From the NCBI RefSeq assembly GCF_000745895.1, contig NZ_JQKE01000007.1, positions 1 to 64,000 on the forward strand: 64,000 bases of DNA, read 5' to 3'. Below, one piece after another: positions 46,297 through 56,593 of this stretch; within the stretch, counting starts at the first letter, position 1, and each line of letters begins with the position of its first letter. The position numbers were made by a program, and so were the translations under genes. This DNA comes from Stenoxybacter acetivorans DSM 19021 (lineage in GTDB: Bacteria; Pseudomonadota; Gammaproteobacteria; Burkholderiales; Neisseriaceae). The notes beneath the pieces were generated by a model, which was not told the DNA's origin, did not search any database, and saw only the letters and a program-made list of their open reading frames with translations.

Positions 46297-46507
46297 ACCA
46301 CAGTATCGGCTGATGATTGATTAACAGACGAGCAGCCTACATGACAGCACAGTAACCGTGCCATTGTGATTGGGTGATTAGGTACAGCCAAGCTGCTTTC
46401 TTTTTCATCACCGCAGCAATCCGAAGCAATCAAGTCTCTTGTGGTAGAAACCGACATGAAAAGCCGTATCCATGTGCAAAAAAAAACAGTTGTTTAGCCA
46501 TAAATGT

Positions 46508-46540
46508 AAAAAAGGCTGCCTGAAAAGTTTCAGCCAACCT
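46508..46540 (-). terminator. Uptake-sequence terminator downstream of the YgiW-like gene
   Basis: Read on the minus strand, GGTTGGCTGAAA pairs with TTTCAGGCAGCC (one mismatch, one wobble) and is followed by TTTTTT. It lies about 30 bases past the stop of the gene at 46571. The rest of 46297-46507 after recG shows no gene. Confidence 0.6.
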
Positions 46541-46570
46541 CTTTTACACACAAACAAGTAAGCCATCGGT

Positions 46571-46933
46571 TTAATTTAAAATATCCACGCGATCAACATC
46601 AACTTCAGTTTGGCGAACGGCATGGCGATCCACTTCTCCGTGAATACGCACTTTTTGCCCTTCGTTTACGACTTGACCATGCCAATCTTCATCATCAATT
46701 TCCACGGGCATGGTGCCGGTGGCATCGCGAAACTGGTAACGCTCATGTCCGATTTTTTTATCCAACGTTCCTTCCAAAGTTACCCAACTGTCGTCCCACA
46801 TGGTTTTGGCTTTTGCTACAGTTACTTTTTGTTCACCGGCATCTTGGTTTAAAGGAGCAGCCTGTACTGCGGCGGTTAAAGCAACGGCACCAAACGCAAA
46901 AGCCAATAATTTTTTAATATCATGTACCATCAT
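46571..46933 (-). CDS. ygiW: YgiW/BOF-family periplasmic OB-fold protein
   Basis: A 120-residue exported protein. A signal peptide ends AVQAAP, followed by the bacterial OB-fold (BOF, DUF388/NirD) domain: WVTLEGTLDKKIGHERYQFRDATGTMPVEIDDEDWHG and VRIHGEVDRH, ending VDVDRVDIL. YgiW-type proteins respond to stress and cationic compounds in enterobacteria; function here is unproven. GAGGAG lies six bases before the ATG at 46933. Upstream, a palindrome-like AGATAGAATTATCT (47034-47047) may be a regulatory site. Confidence 0.88.
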   Translation of the reverse strand: MMVHDIKKLLAFAFGAVALTAAVQAAPLNQDAGEQKVTVAKAKTMWDDSWVTLEGTLDKKIGHERYQFRDATGTMPVEIDDEDWHGQVVNEGQKVRIHGEVDRHAVRQTEVDVDRVDILN

Positions 46934-47476
46934 AATCACTCCTCAAATGGATTTTAATCATAAGTCCGTTATCAGCAGACATTTCAGTAAAATTCGTCCT
47001 TGTCGGTGTCTGAAAAGCGGATAATTGACATTTAGATAGAATTATCTATATGTTGGCTGGCATTATCAATCTCTACAGTAAATAATATCAAGAAATATTC
47101 CCAAGTTTAACTTTAACACCAGAAATAGTTACAAACGAAACAATAATTGTGAATTGGTGAATTGCAGAAAAACAACAATAAGGTTTATTGTGTTGTGTTT
47201 ATGCAACTAAAAATATCCTTAATTCAGTCTTAATCCACGAAATACATGACATCAGCCGATTTTTTCGGCATGATAAAGCAATCTGTATCGGGTTGCCGGC
47301 GGCAAACCGTTTGAATATTCGGATATTGACAGTTTGACAGGGCTTTATTTATAGTACAATCTGATTTGTCTGACTTGCCTGCCCGATTTTTGAGCGGCCG
47401 GTGTTTAGTATTTGTGTTGAGATGGCGCCGATTTGGCAATGCCGTTAATCACATAACATTTTGATGAGGGAATAAC
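46934..47476. other. Divergent intergenic region between ygiW and rmpM
   Basis: About 540 AT-rich bases with no gene I can support. It contains the inverted repeat AGATA-GAAT-TATCT at 47034-47047 near the ygiW side, whose continuation TAGAATTATCTATAT nearly repeats a sequence in the rplN promoter. On the rmpM side is a promoter candidate at 47334-47360. Confidence 0.5.
47334..47360 (+). promoter_or_regulatory. Candidate rmpM promoter
   Basis: A consensus TTGACA (47334-47339) and TACAAT (47355-47360) with a slightly short 15-base spacer. It would give a leader of about 110 bases before the rmpM ATG. Confidence 0.5.
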
Positions 47477-48133
47477 ATGACCAAACAGCTGAAATTGAGC
47501 GCCTTAATCATTGCAATGCTGGCTTCTGCCGGTGCAATGGCTCACGAAAAAAATGGCTATACCATTAGCCAAGAATCCCGCGACGTGGTTCGCAATGCCT
47601 ACGGCGAATGCTGGGAAAACAGTTTCTTAGACAAAGCCACTGAAGGCTTGGTTGAGTGCGGTGATGCTGCGGCTGCTGTACCTACTGCGCCCAGCTACGT
47701 TGATGAAACCGTCAGCTTGTCTGCCAACTTCTTGTTTGGTTTTGACAAATACAATCTGCGTCCTGAAGCCGTTGCTACTTTAGATGCGCTGGCTCAGCGT
47801 CTGGCTGATTCTCGAGTGCAAAGCGCACGCGTTGAAGGCAACACTGACTTCATGGGTTCAGAGAAATACAATCAAGCTCTGTCTGAGCGCCGTGCCAACA
47901 CTGTTGCTAACCACCTGGTGTCTAAAGGTGTTCCGGCTCAGAAAATCACTGCTGTTGGCTTGGGTGAATCTCAAGCGCGCATGACTGCAACATGTCAAGC
48001 CGAAGTGGCTAAACTGGGTAAAAAAGTATCTGCTGCGAAAAAACGCACTGCTTTGATCGCTTGTATCGAACCTGATCGCCGTGTTGATGTGAAAATTCGC
48101 ACTGTAGTTACAGCTCCCACCAGCAATAGATAA
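47477..48133 (+). CDS. rmpM: OmpA-family outer-membrane protein RmpM (class 4)
   Basis: RmpM stabilises outer-membrane porin and receptor complexes and binds peptidoglycan. The 218-residue protein has a 22-residue signal peptide (ending GAMA), a short N-terminal segment with two Cys ([14 protein letters not shown]), then the OmpA C-terminal domain ([43 protein letters not shown]) with a second Cys pair (TATCQ, LIACIEP). The layout is that of neisserial RmpM and lacks a beta-barrel. GAGGGA precedes the ATG, and a strong terminator follows. Confidence 0.93.
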   Translation: MTKQLKLSALIIAMLASAGAMAHEKNGYTISQESRDVVRNAYGECWENSFLDKATEGLVECGDAAAAVPTAPSYVDETVSLSANFLFGFDKYNLRPEAVATLDALAQRLADSRVQSARVEGNTDFMGSEKYNQALSERRANTVANHLVSKGVPAQKITAVGLGESQARMTATCQAEVAKLGKKVSAAKKRTALIACIEPDRRVDVKIRTVVTAPTSNR

Positions 48134-48157
48134 TCACTGATTTCAGTGAGCAGTAAA

Positions 48158-48184
48158 AAAGAGCGGATTTCCCGCTCTTTTTTT
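48158..48184 (+). terminator. rmpM terminator
   Basis: AAAGAGCGG (48158-48166) pairs with CCGCTCTTT (48172-48180), followed by a T run. A second small perfect hairpin, TCACTGA/TCAGTGA (48134-48149), lies directly after the stop. Confidence 0.85.
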
Positions 48185-48279
48185 GTTTTTGATTGGCTGA
48201 ATTTCGATTCATTATCCATATAATGGATAACTGATTGCGAAATTAACAAAGCCAACTTTGTCGTAAGGAAATCCTGAAA

Positions 48280-48732
48280 GTGCATGAATCAGCTGAAATC
48301 GAATTGAAAATTCTTAATCCGAAAATGGCAGATTATTTGCCGCATTATGCCACTGTTGGTTCGGCAGGCATGGATTTACACGCTTGCTTGGACGAATCAT
48401 TATTATTGCCGCCCGGCGATACCGTATTGATTCCCACCGGCATTGCGATTCATTTGAGCTCTCCCGCTTACGCTGCCATGTTGTTGCCGCGCTCGGGTTT
48501 GGGGCATAAAAATGGCATTGTACTGGGTAATTTGGTGGGGCTGATTGATTCAGACTACCAAGGTGAATTAAAAGTGTCTTTGTGGAATCGCGGTAAAGAG
48601 GCTTTTGAAATAGAGCCGTTGGCGCGGATTGCGCAAATGGTCATTGTGCCGGTGGTGCAGGCAGCGTTTAAAGTGGTGGACGAATTCCGGCAAAGCGAAC
48701 GCGGTGAAGGCGGTTTTGGCAGCACGGGTTAA
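48280..48732 (+). CDS. dut: Deoxyuridine 5'-triphosphate nucleotidohydrolase
   Basis: dUTPase splits dUTP to dUMP and pyrophosphate, keeping uracil out of DNA and feeding thymidylate synthesis. The 150-residue trimeric-type enzyme shows [37 protein letters not shown], and the C-terminal [11 protein letters not shown] that closes over the substrate. It starts at a GTG with AAGGA upstream. It is followed after three bases by miaA, so they are co-transcribed. Confidence 0.97.
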   Translation: MHESAEIELKILNPKMADYLPHYATVGSAGMDLHACLDESLLLPPGDTVLIPTGIAIHLSSPAYAAMLLPRSGLGHKNGIVLGNLVGLIDSDYQGELKVSLWNRGKEAFEIEPLARIAQMVIVPVVQAAFKVVDEFRQSERGEGGFGSTG

Positions 48733-48735
48733 TTC

Positions 48736-49683
48736 ATGAGTGCAATCCCTAAAATATTGGCAATTTTGGGTCCCACCGCTTCGGGTAAAACAGGTTTGGC
48801 ATTGGCATTGGCGAAAACCCTGCCAATTGAAATCATCAGCCTTGATTCCGCATTGGTGTATCGCGGTATGGATATTGGTACTGCCAAACCCACTGCTGCC
48901 GAATTAGCCCAAACGCCGCATCATTTAATCAATATTATTTCGCCTTTGCAAAGTTACAGTGCGGCAGCGTTTGTGTCTGATTGTGTGCACTTGGCAAAGG
49001 ATATTCATGCGCGCGGCCGCTTACCGCTGTTGGTGGGCGGTACGATGATGTATTACCACGCACTCACACAAGGGCTGAATGATTTGCCTGCTGCTGATGA
49101 AGCAGTGCGCCGCGAGTTGGCAGCAGAAAAACGGCAATACGGCTTGGCGCATTTATATCAGCGATTGCAAAATATTGATGCCGTTACTGCCAATCGATTA
49201 GAACCGACAGACAGTCAGCGCATTGAACGGGCATTGGAAGTGTGGCGGCTCAGTGGTAAACCGTTGAGCCAACATTTTGCTGAACAGCAGGCTTTCAGGC
49301 AGCCTGTGGATTTGTGTACTGTTGCCCTTATCCCCGAAAATCGGCCGCTTTTGCATCAGCACATCGCTTTGCGTTTTCAGCACATGATGCAGCATGGTTT
49401 GGCTGATGAAGTCCGCCGCTTACAGCAAAATTACCCTGAACTCACTGCCGATATGCCGTCTATGCGTTGTGTGGGTTATCGGCAAACTTGGGATTATTTG
49501 GCAGGTGTTTATGACGAAAAAACTTGGTCAGAAAAAGGTATTGCCGCTACCCGCCAGCTGGCAAAACGTCAATTAACTTGGCTGCGGCGTTTGTCGGTTG
49601 ATTATGTATTCGATCCGTATCAAGAAAATGATCTGCTGTCTCAGGTTGCGCATATTTGCAGGCAATATTTTCAAGACGCCTAA
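48736..49683 (+). CDS. miaA: tRNA dimethylallyltransferase
   Basis: MiaA transfers dimethylallyl from DMAPP to A37 of tRNAs reading UNN codons. The 315-residue protein has the P-loop GPTASGKTGLALALA, the Asp in SLDSALVYRGMDIGTAKP, GGTMMYYHAL and the DSQRIERALEVWRLSGKP block, then RQLAKRQLTWLRRL near the end. Its prenyl donor comes from the pathway that begins with Dxs, the next gene downstream. Confidence 0.96.
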   Translation: MSAIPKILAILGPTASGKTGLALALAKTLPIEIISLDSALVYRGMDIGTAKPTAAELAQTPHHLINIISPLQSYSAAAFVSDCVHLAKDIHARGRLPLLVGGTMMYYHALTQGLNDLPAADEAVRRELAAEKRQYGLAHLYQRLQNIDAVTANRLEPTDSQRIERALEVWRLSGKPLSQHFAEQQAFRQPVDLCTVALIPENRPLLHQHIALRFQHMMQHGLADEVRRLQQNYPELTADMPSMRCVGYRQTWDYLAGVYDEKTWSEKGIAATRQLAKRQLTWLRRLSVDYVFDPYQENDLLSQVAHICRQYFQDA

Positions 49684-49821
49684 GCAAATGATTAAAGAGC
49701 AAATGGTTAACAAGAAATTGCAAGATTTCAGGCAGCCTTTAGCCGATTCCTCGCTGCCCTTGTTATAATCCAATATCTTCACTCAAAAAACGTGCAAAGA
49801 CACGTTTCATATATTGACGTC

Positions 49822-51699
49822 ATGGAACCCACATCATTGCTTGGCAACATCAATTTTCCGCAAGACTTGCGTTGTTTGGATAAATCGCAGTTGCCGCAAG
49901 TGGCAGACGAATTGCGGGCGTTTTTATTGGAATCTGTCAGTAAAACAGGCGGGCATTTTGCCAGCAATTTGGGTGCAGTGGAGCTGACTGTCGCCTTGCA
50001 TTATGTCTATCACGCGCCCTGCGATAAATTGATTTGGGATGTGGGACATCAAAGCTATCCGCACAAAATTCTTACCGGACGCAAAGCACGTATGGATACC
50101 ATGCGGCAATACGGCGGTTTGGCAGGTTTTCCCAAACGCAGTGAATCCGAATACGATGCCTTTGGTGTGGGGCATTCCTCAACGTCAATCGGTGCGGCTC
50201 TGGGCATGGCGGTGGCGGATAAGCTGGCGGGGCGTACTTGCCGTAGCGTGGCGATTATCGGTGATGGTGCGATGACGGCAGGGCAAGCATTTGAAGCCCT
50301 GAACAACGCGGGCGATATGGACATTGATTTATTGGTGATTTTGAATGACAACGAAATGTCAATTTCACCCAATGTTGGTGCATTGCCCAAGTATTTGGCA
50401 GCCAACGTGGTGCGCGATGTTAAAGGGTTGGTGAAATCCATCAAGCACAAATCTGAAAAAGTGCTGAATATGCTGCCCGGTGCTTTAGATGTGGCACAAA
50501 AAGTAGAAAGTAAAATCAAAAACATCATTGATGAAAGTAATTTACCTGCTTCGTTGTCTTTATTCAATAATTTTGGATTTAACTACAGCGGCCCGATTGA
50601 CGGTCATGATGTCTTAAAACTGGTGGACGCATTGCAAGATTTGCGTTGCCGCAAAGGACCGCAGCTTTTACACATCATCACCAAAAAAGGACAAGGTTAT
50701 AAACTCGCGGAAAATGATCCCGTGGGTTTTCATGCCGTCGGTACTTTCGATCCCAACTGTGGTCCTGTGGTATCTGCCGCACCGACTAAACCCACCTATA
50801 CCCAAATTTTCGGGCAATGGGTTATTGATCAGGCTCATGCCGATAAACGTTTGGCGGTGATTACGCCCGCTATGCGTGAAGGCAGCGGCTTGGTGGAATA
50901 TGCCCGCACTTTTCCCGAACGTTATTTTGATGTCGGTATTGCCGAGCAGCACGCCGTTACCTTTGCCGCCGGTTTGGCGTGTGAAGGCATCAAACCCGTT
51001 GTGGCGATTTACTCTACTTTTTTACAGCGTGCTTACGATCAATTGCTGCACGATGTTGCTCTGCAAAATTTGCCTGTATTGTTTGCCATTGATCGTGCCG
51101 GCATTGTCGGTGCTGACGGTCCAACCCATGCCGGTTTATATGACTTCAGCTTCCTGCGCTGCATTCCCAATATGGTAATTGCCGCGCCCAGCGACGAGCG
51201 GGAATGCCGCTTGTTGCTGTCTACCTGTTATCAATTGAATCAGCCGTCGGCAGTGCGCTATCCGCGCGGCAGCGGTACAGGCGCGGCGGCAGGCAAGGAT
51301 TTGACAACTGTTCCCGTGGGCAAAGGCATTGTGCGCCGCAAGGGTGAACGCATTGCTGTTTTGGCGTTCGGCAGTATGCTGCCAAGTGCGATGCAAGCGG
51401 CAGATACACTCAATGCCACTGTTGCCGATATGCGTTTTGTCAAACCCATTGACGAAGCCCTTATTTTGGATTTGGCGGCGCACCACGATTATTTGGTGTG
51501 CGCGGAAGAAAATGCCGTAATGGGCGGCGCGGGCAGTGCCGTATTGGAAGTATTGGCACAGCATGGTGTGTTGAAACCCACCTTACTCATCGGTGTTCCC
51601 GATATTATCACCGATCACGGCGATCCTGCCCGCCTTCGTGATGATTTGGGCTTGAGTGCAGAGAAGCTGATACAACGCATTCGTGCATGGGCAGACTGA
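49822..51699 (+). CDS. dxs: 1-deoxy-D-xylulose-5-phosphate synthase
   Basis: Dxs condenses pyruvate and glyceraldehyde-3-phosphate with thiamine diphosphate, the first step of the methylerythritol pathway to isoprenoids. The protein has [33 protein letters not shown], the thiamine motif [36 protein letters not shown] and [15 protein letters not shown]. The ATG at 49822 ([20 protein letters not shown]) gives about 625 residues and matches neisserial starts; a GTG ten codons earlier is also open. No clear ribosome binding site is visible at either. Confidence 0.97.
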   Translation: MEPTSLLGNINFPQDLRCLDKSQLPQVADELRAFLLESVSKTGGHFASNLGAVELTVALHYVYHAPCDKLIWDVGHQSYPHKILTGRKARMDTMRQYGGLAGFPKRSESEYDAFGVGHSSTSIGAALGMAVADKLAGRTCRSVAIIGDGAMTAGQAFEALNNAGDMDIDLLVILNDNEMSISPNVGALPKYLAANVVRDVKGLVKSIKHKSEKVLNMLPGALDVAQKVESKIKNIIDESNLPASLSLFNNFGFNYSGPIDGHDVLKLVDALQDLRCRKGPQLLHIITKKGQGYKLAENDPVGFHAVGTFDPNCGPVVSAAPTKPTYTQIFGQWVIDQAHADKRLAVITPAMREGSGLVEYARTFPERYFDVGIAEQHAVTFAAGLACEGIKPVVAIYSTFLQRAYDQLLHDVALQNLPVLFAIDRAGIVGADGPTHAGLYDFSFLRCIPNMVIAAPSDERECRLLLSTCYQLNQPSAVRYPRGSGTGAAAGKDLTTVPVGKGIVRRKGERIAVLAFGSMLPSAMQAADTLNATVADMRFVKPIDEALILDLAAHHDYLVCAEENAVMGGAGSAVLEVLAQHGVLKPTLLIGVPDIITDHGDPARLRDDLGLSAEKLIQRIRAWAD

Positions 51700-51714
51700 A
51701 ATACTTCGCCAATC

Positions 51715-52512
51715 ATGATTTTACCCATTGCATTGCATATTGATTCACAGCTGCCTGAAAGTGAACAAACCGCTTTCAGGCAGCATTTATTAACATATGG
51801 TGTGGTGTTTTCAGAATTCACAACAGAATCATCATCAGATTTCAGGCTGCCTGAAAGCCTGTATTTACACGCCGATCAACATGGTTTGAGTTTAGCCAAA
51901 ATCGGAATAAAAGGCGAAGTGCGTGCCGAATTTGCACAAGGTGCTGCGCGGCATCGGCGGCTTTACGGCGGCGGTGAATTGCTTTCGCGAGCCGTGGATT
52001 CGAGTAAAAACCGCAATGTGTGGGATACCACAGGCGGACTGGGGCGCGATGCTTTTGTGTTGGCGGCTTTGGGTTTACATGTGCAGGTATTGGAACGGAA
52101 CGCAGTGGTGTGTGCCTTGTTGGCAGACGGTTTACGCCGTGCGCTACTGTACCCCGATACGGCGGCAATTGCGCAGCGCGTGGTGTTGCACCATAAAGAT
52201 GCCGTCGTATTTATGCAAGAAAGGTGGGGTCAAGGCGACGCACCCGATGTGGTCTATCTTGATCCCATGTATCCGCCGCGTCAAAAATCGGCAGCGGTAA
52301 AAAAAGAAATGGCATATTTCCATGAATTGCTCGGTGAAAGCCATGCCGATGACGATGTGCAGCTGCTCAATATGGCACGCCGATGTGCCAAACAGCGTGT
52401 TGTGGTGAAACGGCCAAGCGGCGGCGTGTTTTTGGCAAATTGTCCGCCCGCCTATCAATATACGGGTAAAAGTACCCGTTTTGATGTTTATTCTCCCTTG
52501 CCTGTGCCGTAA
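51715..52512 (+). CDS. rsmJ: 16S rRNA (guanine1516-N2)-methyltransferase RsmJ
   Basis: RsmJ methylates G1516 of 16S rRNA. The 265-residue protein has the RRLYGGGELLSRAV block, the SAM motif VWDTTGGLGRDAFVLAALG, VLERNAVVCALLADGLRRA and the YLDPMYPPRQKSA motif. The N-terminal third encodes two uptake sequences (RLPES type) and varies between species. It begins 15 bases after dxs. Confidence 0.93.
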   Translation: MILPIALHIDSQLPESEQTAFRQHLLTYGVVFSEFTTESSSDFRLPESLYLHADQHGLSLAKIGIKGEVRAEFAQGAARHRRLYGGGELLSRAVDSSKNRNVWDTTGGLGRDAFVLAALGLHVQVLERNAVVCALLADGLRRALLYPDTAAIAQRVVLHHKDAVVFMQERWGQGDAPDVVYLDPMYPPRQKSAAVKKEMAYFHELLGESHADDDVQLLNMARRCAKQRVVVKRPSGGVFLANCPPAYQYTGKSTRFDVYSPLPVP

Positions 52513-52713
52513 TTTTTATCTGATTTCTGCGCGGTATTTTATTGTATCTCGGCATATTGTTATGACGATGGGACGGATACTGATGCTTTCAGGCAGCCAC
52601 ATTCAGGTAGCCGATTTTTATTTAAAACAAAAATAGGATTGATGTAGTTTGACGGGTTGTTTAATGCGCTTTGATGTTGCAATGAACCAACAAGATATTT
52701 TTATGATAAATAC

Positions 52714-52743
52714 TTGATATGCTTTTAAAAGCCATGTTATCAT
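52714..52743 (+). promoter_or_regulatory. Candidate promoter of the rplC operon
   Basis: TTGATA (52714-52719) and TATCAT (52738-52743), 18 bases apart, with a TG two bases before the -10 (extended -10 form). Predicted start near 52750. Confidence 0.5.
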
Positions 52744-52748
52744 GCACG

Positions 52749-52778
52749 ACTTGCCGAATTTTTGGCAAGTTTCTTTTT
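52749..52778 (+). terminator. Terminator-like hairpin at the 5' end of the rplC leader
   Basis: ACTTGCC (52749-52755) pairs perfectly with GGCAAGT (52764-52770), followed by TTCTTTTT. It begins at the predicted transcription start, so it may be a leader attenuator or 5' stabilising hairpin, or the terminator of a lost upstream gene. Confidence 0.6.
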
Positions 52779-52830
52779 GTGCAATCAAGCCGATCAATCG
52801 TAATCGGCTCCTTGGTTAAAGGAAATAATC

Positions 52831-53475
52831 ATGACTTTAGGTCTGGTTGGGCGCAAAGTAGGCATGACCCGCGTGTTCAATGAACAGGGCGCGTCGGTTC
52901 CGGTTACTGTGCTGGATATGTCTGCTAATCGCGTTACACAACTCAAATCCAAAGATACCGACGGCTATACGGCTGTGCAGGTTACCTTTGGTCAGAAAAA
53001 AGCCAATCGTGTCAATAAGGCCGAAGGCGGGCACTTTGCTAAAGCCGGTGTTGAAGCCGGTCGTGGCTTGGTGGAGTTTTCTGTTTCTGAAGAAAAATTG
53101 GCTGAATTGAAAGCGGGCGGAGAAATCTCAGTCGCTATTTTCGAGGCAGGTCAGTTGGTCGATGTAACCGGTACCAGTAAAGGTAAAGGTTTCTCAGGCA
53201 CAATTAAACGCCACAATTTTGATTCCCAACGTTCTTCGCATGGTAACTCGCGTTCGCATCGCGTTCCGGGTTCTATCGGTATGGCGCAAGATCCCGGCCG
53301 TGTGTTTCCGGGTAAACGCATGGCAGGACAATACGGCAATACACGTTCTACCGTGCAGCACTTGGAAATCGTGCGCGTGGATGCCGAACGCCAATTATTG
53401 TTGGTTAAAGGCGCGGTACCGGGCGCGGTTAACGGCGATGTTGTTGTTCGCCCCAGCGTGAAAGTAGGTGCGTAA
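52831..53475 (+). CDS. rplC: 50S ribosomal protein L3
   Basis: L3 binds 23S rRNA near the peptidyl transferase centre and starts large-subunit assembly. The 214-residue protein begins [18 protein letters not shown] and contains the tip region [33 protein letters not shown], which holds the methylated Gln. It is the first gene of this cluster here. Its stop overlaps the rplD start (TAATG). Confidence 0.98.
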   Translation: MTLGLVGRKVGMTRVFNEQGASVPVTVLDMSANRVTQLKSKDTDGYTAVQVTFGQKKANRVNKAEGGHFAKAGVEAGRGLVEFSVSEEKLAELKAGGEISVAIFEAGQLVDVTGTSKGKGFSGTIKRHNFDSQRSSHGNSRSHRVPGSIGMAQDPGRVFPGKRMAGQYGNTRSTVQHLEIVRVDAERQLLLVKGAVPGAVNGDVVVRPSVKVGA

Positions 53476-54095
53476 TGGATTTGAAATTAATTGATGCTCA
53501 AGGTCAGGCAGTCGGCAGTGTTGCTGGTTCTGATGCTTTGTTTGCTCGTGAATACAATGAAGCACTGGTTCACCAATTGGTTACCGCTTTCTTGGCAAAT
53601 GCGCGTTCAGGCAACCGTGCGCAATTGACTCGCGCTGAAGTAAAACACTCCACCAAAAAACCGTGGCGGCAAAAAGGCACAGGACGTGCGCGTTCCGGTA
53701 TGACTTCTTCGCCAATCTGGCGCAGCGGCGGCCGTGCTTTCCCGAATAAGCCCAGTGAAAATTTCACGCAAAAAGTGAACCGCAAAATGTATCGTGCCGG
53801 TATGGCATCTATTTTGTCGCAATTGGTTCGTGATGAGCGTTTGTTTGTTATTGACGAATTGTCTGCTGAAACCCCGAAAACCAAGGCATTTGTTGCGCAG
53901 TTGAATAATATGGGTCTGGAAAATGTGTTGTTCATCACCAAGCAGTTAGATGAAAACGTGTATTTGTCCAGCCGCAATCTGCCGAATGTATTGGTGTTGG
54001 AAGCAACTCAAGCTGACCCGTACAACTTGTTGCGTTTCAAAAAAGTGGTGCTGACCCGCGCGGCAATCGCTCAACTTGAGGAGCAATGGGTATGA
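53475..54095 (+). CDS. rplD: 50S ribosomal protein L4
   Basis: L4 lines the peptide exit tunnel; in E. coli it represses its own operon. The 206-residue protein has the tunnel loop with [30 protein letters not shown] near residue 60-95. E. coli L4 control acts on the leader upstream of rpsJ, which is missing here, so regulation may differ. Confidence 0.98.
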   Translation: MDLKLIDAQGQAVGSVAGSDALFAREYNEALVHQLVTAFLANARSGNRAQLTRAEVKHSTKKPWRQKGTGRARSGMTSSPIWRSGGRAFPNKPSENFTQKVNRKMYRAGMASILSQLVRDERLFVIDELSAETPKTKAFVAQLNNMGLENVLFITKQLDENVYLSSRNLPNVLVLEATQADPYNLLRFKKVVLTRAAIAQLEEQWV

Positions 54096-54406
54096 ATCAA
54101 CAACGTTTAATGCAGGTAATTTTGGCACCCGTCGTTTCGGAAAAAAGCAATTTGCTGGCTGAAAAACGCCAACAAATGACATTCAAAGTCTTGCTGAACG
54201 CCACCAAACCGGAAATTAAGGCTGCGGTTGAATTGCTGTTTAATGTGAAAGTGGCTTCTGTTACGACCGCAACCACTAAAGGCAAAACCAAGCGTCATGG
54301 CCGAACCGTCGGTAAACGCAGTGATGTAAAAAAAGCGTATGTAAGCTTGCTTGAAGGTCAAGCCATTGACATCGAGTCCGCCGCCGTTTCTGCAGATAAG
54401 GAATAA
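54092..54406 (+). CDS. rplW: 50S ribosomal protein L23
   Basis: L23 sits at the tunnel exit and docks trigger factor and SRP. The 104-residue protein has [23 protein letters not shown] and the loop [16 protein letters not shown]. The ATG at 54092 overlaps the rplD stop (ATGA) with GAGGAG eight bases ahead; an ATG two codons earlier would sit too close to that site. Confidence 0.97.
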   Translation: MNQQRLMQVILAPVVSEKSNLLAEKRQQMTFKVLLNATKPEIKAAVELLFNVKVASVTTATTKGKTKRHGRTVGKRSDVKKAYVSLLEGQAIDIESAAVSADKE

Positions 54407-54411
54407 GCAAT

Positions 54412-55248
54412 ATGGCTATTGTTAAAATGAAGCCTACGTCTGCCGGCCGCCGCGGCATGGTTCGCGTGGTGACAGAAGGCTTGTATAAAGGCGCACCTTA
54501 CGCGCCGCTTTTGGAAAAACAATCTTCCACTGCCGGCCGCAATAACGGCGGACGCATTACCACCCGCCATAAAGGCGGCGGTCATAAACACCATTACCGC
54601 ATGGTTGATTTCAAACGCAACGACAAAGACGGCATCGCCGCCAAAGTAGAGCGGATTGAATACGATCCCAACCGCACGGCACACATTGCTTTGCTGTGTT
54701 TTGCCGATGGTGAACGCCGTTACATTATTGCGCCGCGCGGCATCGCCGCCGGTGCGGTGTTGGCTTCCGGTTCGGAAGCGGCAATTAAAGCGGGTAATAA
54801 CTTGCCGATTCGCAATATTCCGGTGGGTACGACCATTCACTGTATTGAGATGAAGCCGGGCAAAGGTGCGCAGATTGCGCGTTCTGCCGGTGCGTCTGCG
54901 GTGTTGCTGGCGAAAGAGGGCGTTTATGCTCAAGTGCGCCTGCGCTCAGGTGAAGTGCGGAAAATTCACGTGGATTGCCGTGCAACTGTCGGTGAAGTAG
55001 GCAATGAAGAGCAAAGTCTGAAAAAAATCGGCAAAGCCGGTGCGAAACGCTGGAAAGGCATTCGTCCGACTGTGCGCGGTGTGGTGATGAACCCGGTTGA
55101 TCACCCGCATGGCGGTGGTGAAGGCCGTACAGGTGAAGCTCGTGAGCCGGTTAGTCCATGGGGCACGCCGACCAAAGGCTATCGCACTCGTCGCAATAAA
55201 CGCACGGACAATATGATTGTTCGCCGTCGTTACTCAAATAAAGGTTAA
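54412..55248 (+). CDS. rplB: 50S ribosomal protein L2
   Basis: L2 is needed for subunit joining and peptidyl transfer. The 278-residue protein shows [21 protein letters not shown] and the C-terminal [21 protein letters not shown] with the conserved His. The start ATG follows an AAGGAATAAGCAA segment after rplW. Confidence 0.98.
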   Translation: MAIVKMKPTSAGRRGMVRVVTEGLYKGAPYAPLLEKQSSTAGRNNGGRITTRHKGGGHKHHYRMVDFKRNDKDGIAAKVERIEYDPNRTAHIALLCFADGERRYIIAPRGIAAGAVLASGSEAAIKAGNNLPIRNIPVGTTIHCIEMKPGKGAQIARSAGASAVLLAKEGVYAQVRLRSGEVRKIHVDCRATVGEVGNEEQSLKKIGKAGAKRWKGIRPTVRGVVMNPVDHPHGGGEGRTGEAREPVSPWGTPTKGYRTRRNKRTDNMIVRRRYSNKG

Positions 55249-55254
55249 TGGAAT

Positions 55255-55533
55255 ATGGCTCGTTCATTAAAAAAAGGCCCATATGTCGATTTGCATTTGC
55301 TGAAAAAAGTGGATGCGGCTCGTGCCACCAGCGACAAACGTCCAATCAAAACTTGGTCGCGTCGTTCCACTATTCTGCCTGATTTTATCGGCTTGACTAT
55401 TGCTGTTCACAATGGACGCACTCACGTGCCGGTTTTCATCAGCGATAATATGGTTGGTCATAAATTGGGCGAATTCTCATTGACCCGCACATTTAAAGGC
55501 CACTTGGCTGATAAAAAAGCCAAGAAAAAATAA
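55255..55533 (+). CDS. rpsS: 30S ribosomal protein S19
   Basis: S19 is in the head of the small subunit and contacts the A-site tRNA and S13. The 92-residue protein has [38 protein letters not shown] and [16 protein letters not shown]. It follows rplB by six bases. Confidence 0.98.
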   Translation: MARSLKKGPYVDLHLLKKVDAARATSDKRPIKTWSRRSTILPDFIGLTIAVHNGRTHVPVFISDNMVGHKLGEFSLTRTFKGHLADKKAKKK

Positions 55534-55543
55534 GGGGTAAATC

Positions 55544-55873
55544 ATGAGAGTGAATGCACATCACAAAAATGCGCGGATTTCTGCTCAAAAAGCCCGGTTG
55601 GTGGCGGATCAGATTCGCGGTAAAGACATCTACCAAGCGTTGAATATCTTAACATTCAGCCCGAAAAAAGGCGCGGAATTGATTAAGAAGGTGCTGGAAT
55701 CTGCTGTGGCGAATGCCGAGCACAATGAAGGCGCAGACATCGACGAGTTGAAAGTGGTTACGATTTACGTGGATAAAGGACCCAGCCTGAAACGCTTTCA
55801 GGCGCGCGCCAAAGGCCGCGGTAACCGCATTGAAAAACAAACTTGTCACATCAACGTGACTGTGGGTGATTAA
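55544..55873 (+). CDS. rplV: 50S ribosomal protein L22
   Basis: L22 reaches into the exit tunnel with a long hairpin, the site of some macrolide resistance changes. The 109-residue protein shows [18 protein letters not shown], and the hairpin and end [25 protein letters not shown]. Confidence 0.98.
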   Translation: MRVNAHHKNARISAQKARLVADQIRGKDIYQALNILTFSPKKGAELIKKVLESAVANAEHNEGADIDELKVVTIYVDKGPSLKRFQARAKGRGNRIEKQTCHINVTVGD

Positions 55874-55882
55874 GGAAAAACT

Positions 55883-56593
55883 ATGGGACAAAAAATCCAT
55901 CCTACGGGCTTTCGCCTGGCGGTTAATAAAGATTGGTCTTCCAAATGGTTTGCCAAAAGCGGCGATTTTTCCAAAACCCTGAAAGAAGACATCGATGTAC
56001 GCGTTTTTCTGCGCAAACGTCTGGCAAATGCTTCGGTTGGCCGCGTGGTGATTGAGCGTCCGGCAAAATCTGCGCGTATTACCATTTACAGTGCGCGCCC
56101 GGGTGTGGTTATCGGCAAAAAAGGCGAAGACATTGAAATTTTGAAACGCGATTTGCAAAAATTGATGGGCGTGCCGGTGCATGTGAATATCGAAGAAATC
56201 CGTAAACCGGAATTGGATTCGCAAATCATCGCCGACAATATCGCCGGTCAATTGGAAAAACGCGTTATGTTTCGCCGTGCCATGAAACGCGCCATGCAAA
56301 ACGCCATGCGTGCCGGTGCCAAAGGCATCAAAATCATGTCTTCCGGTCGTCTGAACGGCATTGAGATTGCCCGCAGTGAATGGTATCGCGAAGGTCGCGT
56401 GCCGTTGCACACCTTGCGCGCCAACGTGGACTATGCCACCAGTGAAGCCAAAACCACATATGGCATCATCGGTATTAAAGTTTGGGTCTATAAAGGTGAA
56501 TTGACACCGGGTGAGATTCAAACCAAATCGGATCAACCGGAAAAACGCCAACGCCAAAGAAAATCAGGAGGTCGCGATGCTGCAGCCAACTAG
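55883..56593 (+). CDS. rpsC: 30S ribosomal protein S3
   Basis: S3 forms part of the mRNA entry channel. The 236-residue protein has the KH domain ([15 protein letters not shown]), [19 protein letters not shown] and [20 protein letters not shown]. The Lys/Arg-rich tail ends in an Ala-Asn stretch. The last 17 bases overlap rplP. Confidence 0.98.
   Translation: MGQKIHPTGFRLAVNKDWSSKWFAKSGDFSKTLKEDIDVRVFLRKRLANASVGRVVIERPAKSARITIYSARPGVVIGKKGEDIEILKRDLQKLMGVPVHVNIEEIRKPELDSQIIADNIAGQLEKRVMFRRAMKRAMQNAMRAGAKGIKIMSSGRLNGIEIARSEWYREGRVPLHTLRANVDYATSEAKTTYGIIGIKVWVYKGELTPGEIQTKSDQPEKRQRQRKSGGRDAAAN

Larger units (their letters stand above)
52513..52830. other. Leader region of the ribosomal protein cluster
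   Basis: No gene between rsmJ and rplC; rpsJ, which normally precedes rplC, is absent. The region has two uptake sequences (about 52588 and 52602, the second a TACC variant), a promoter candidate at 52714-52743, a terminator-like hairpin at 52749-52778, and a second hairpin AGCCGAT/ATCGGCT at 52788-52809, followed by the rplC ribosome binding site AAAGGA. Confidence 0.6.
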
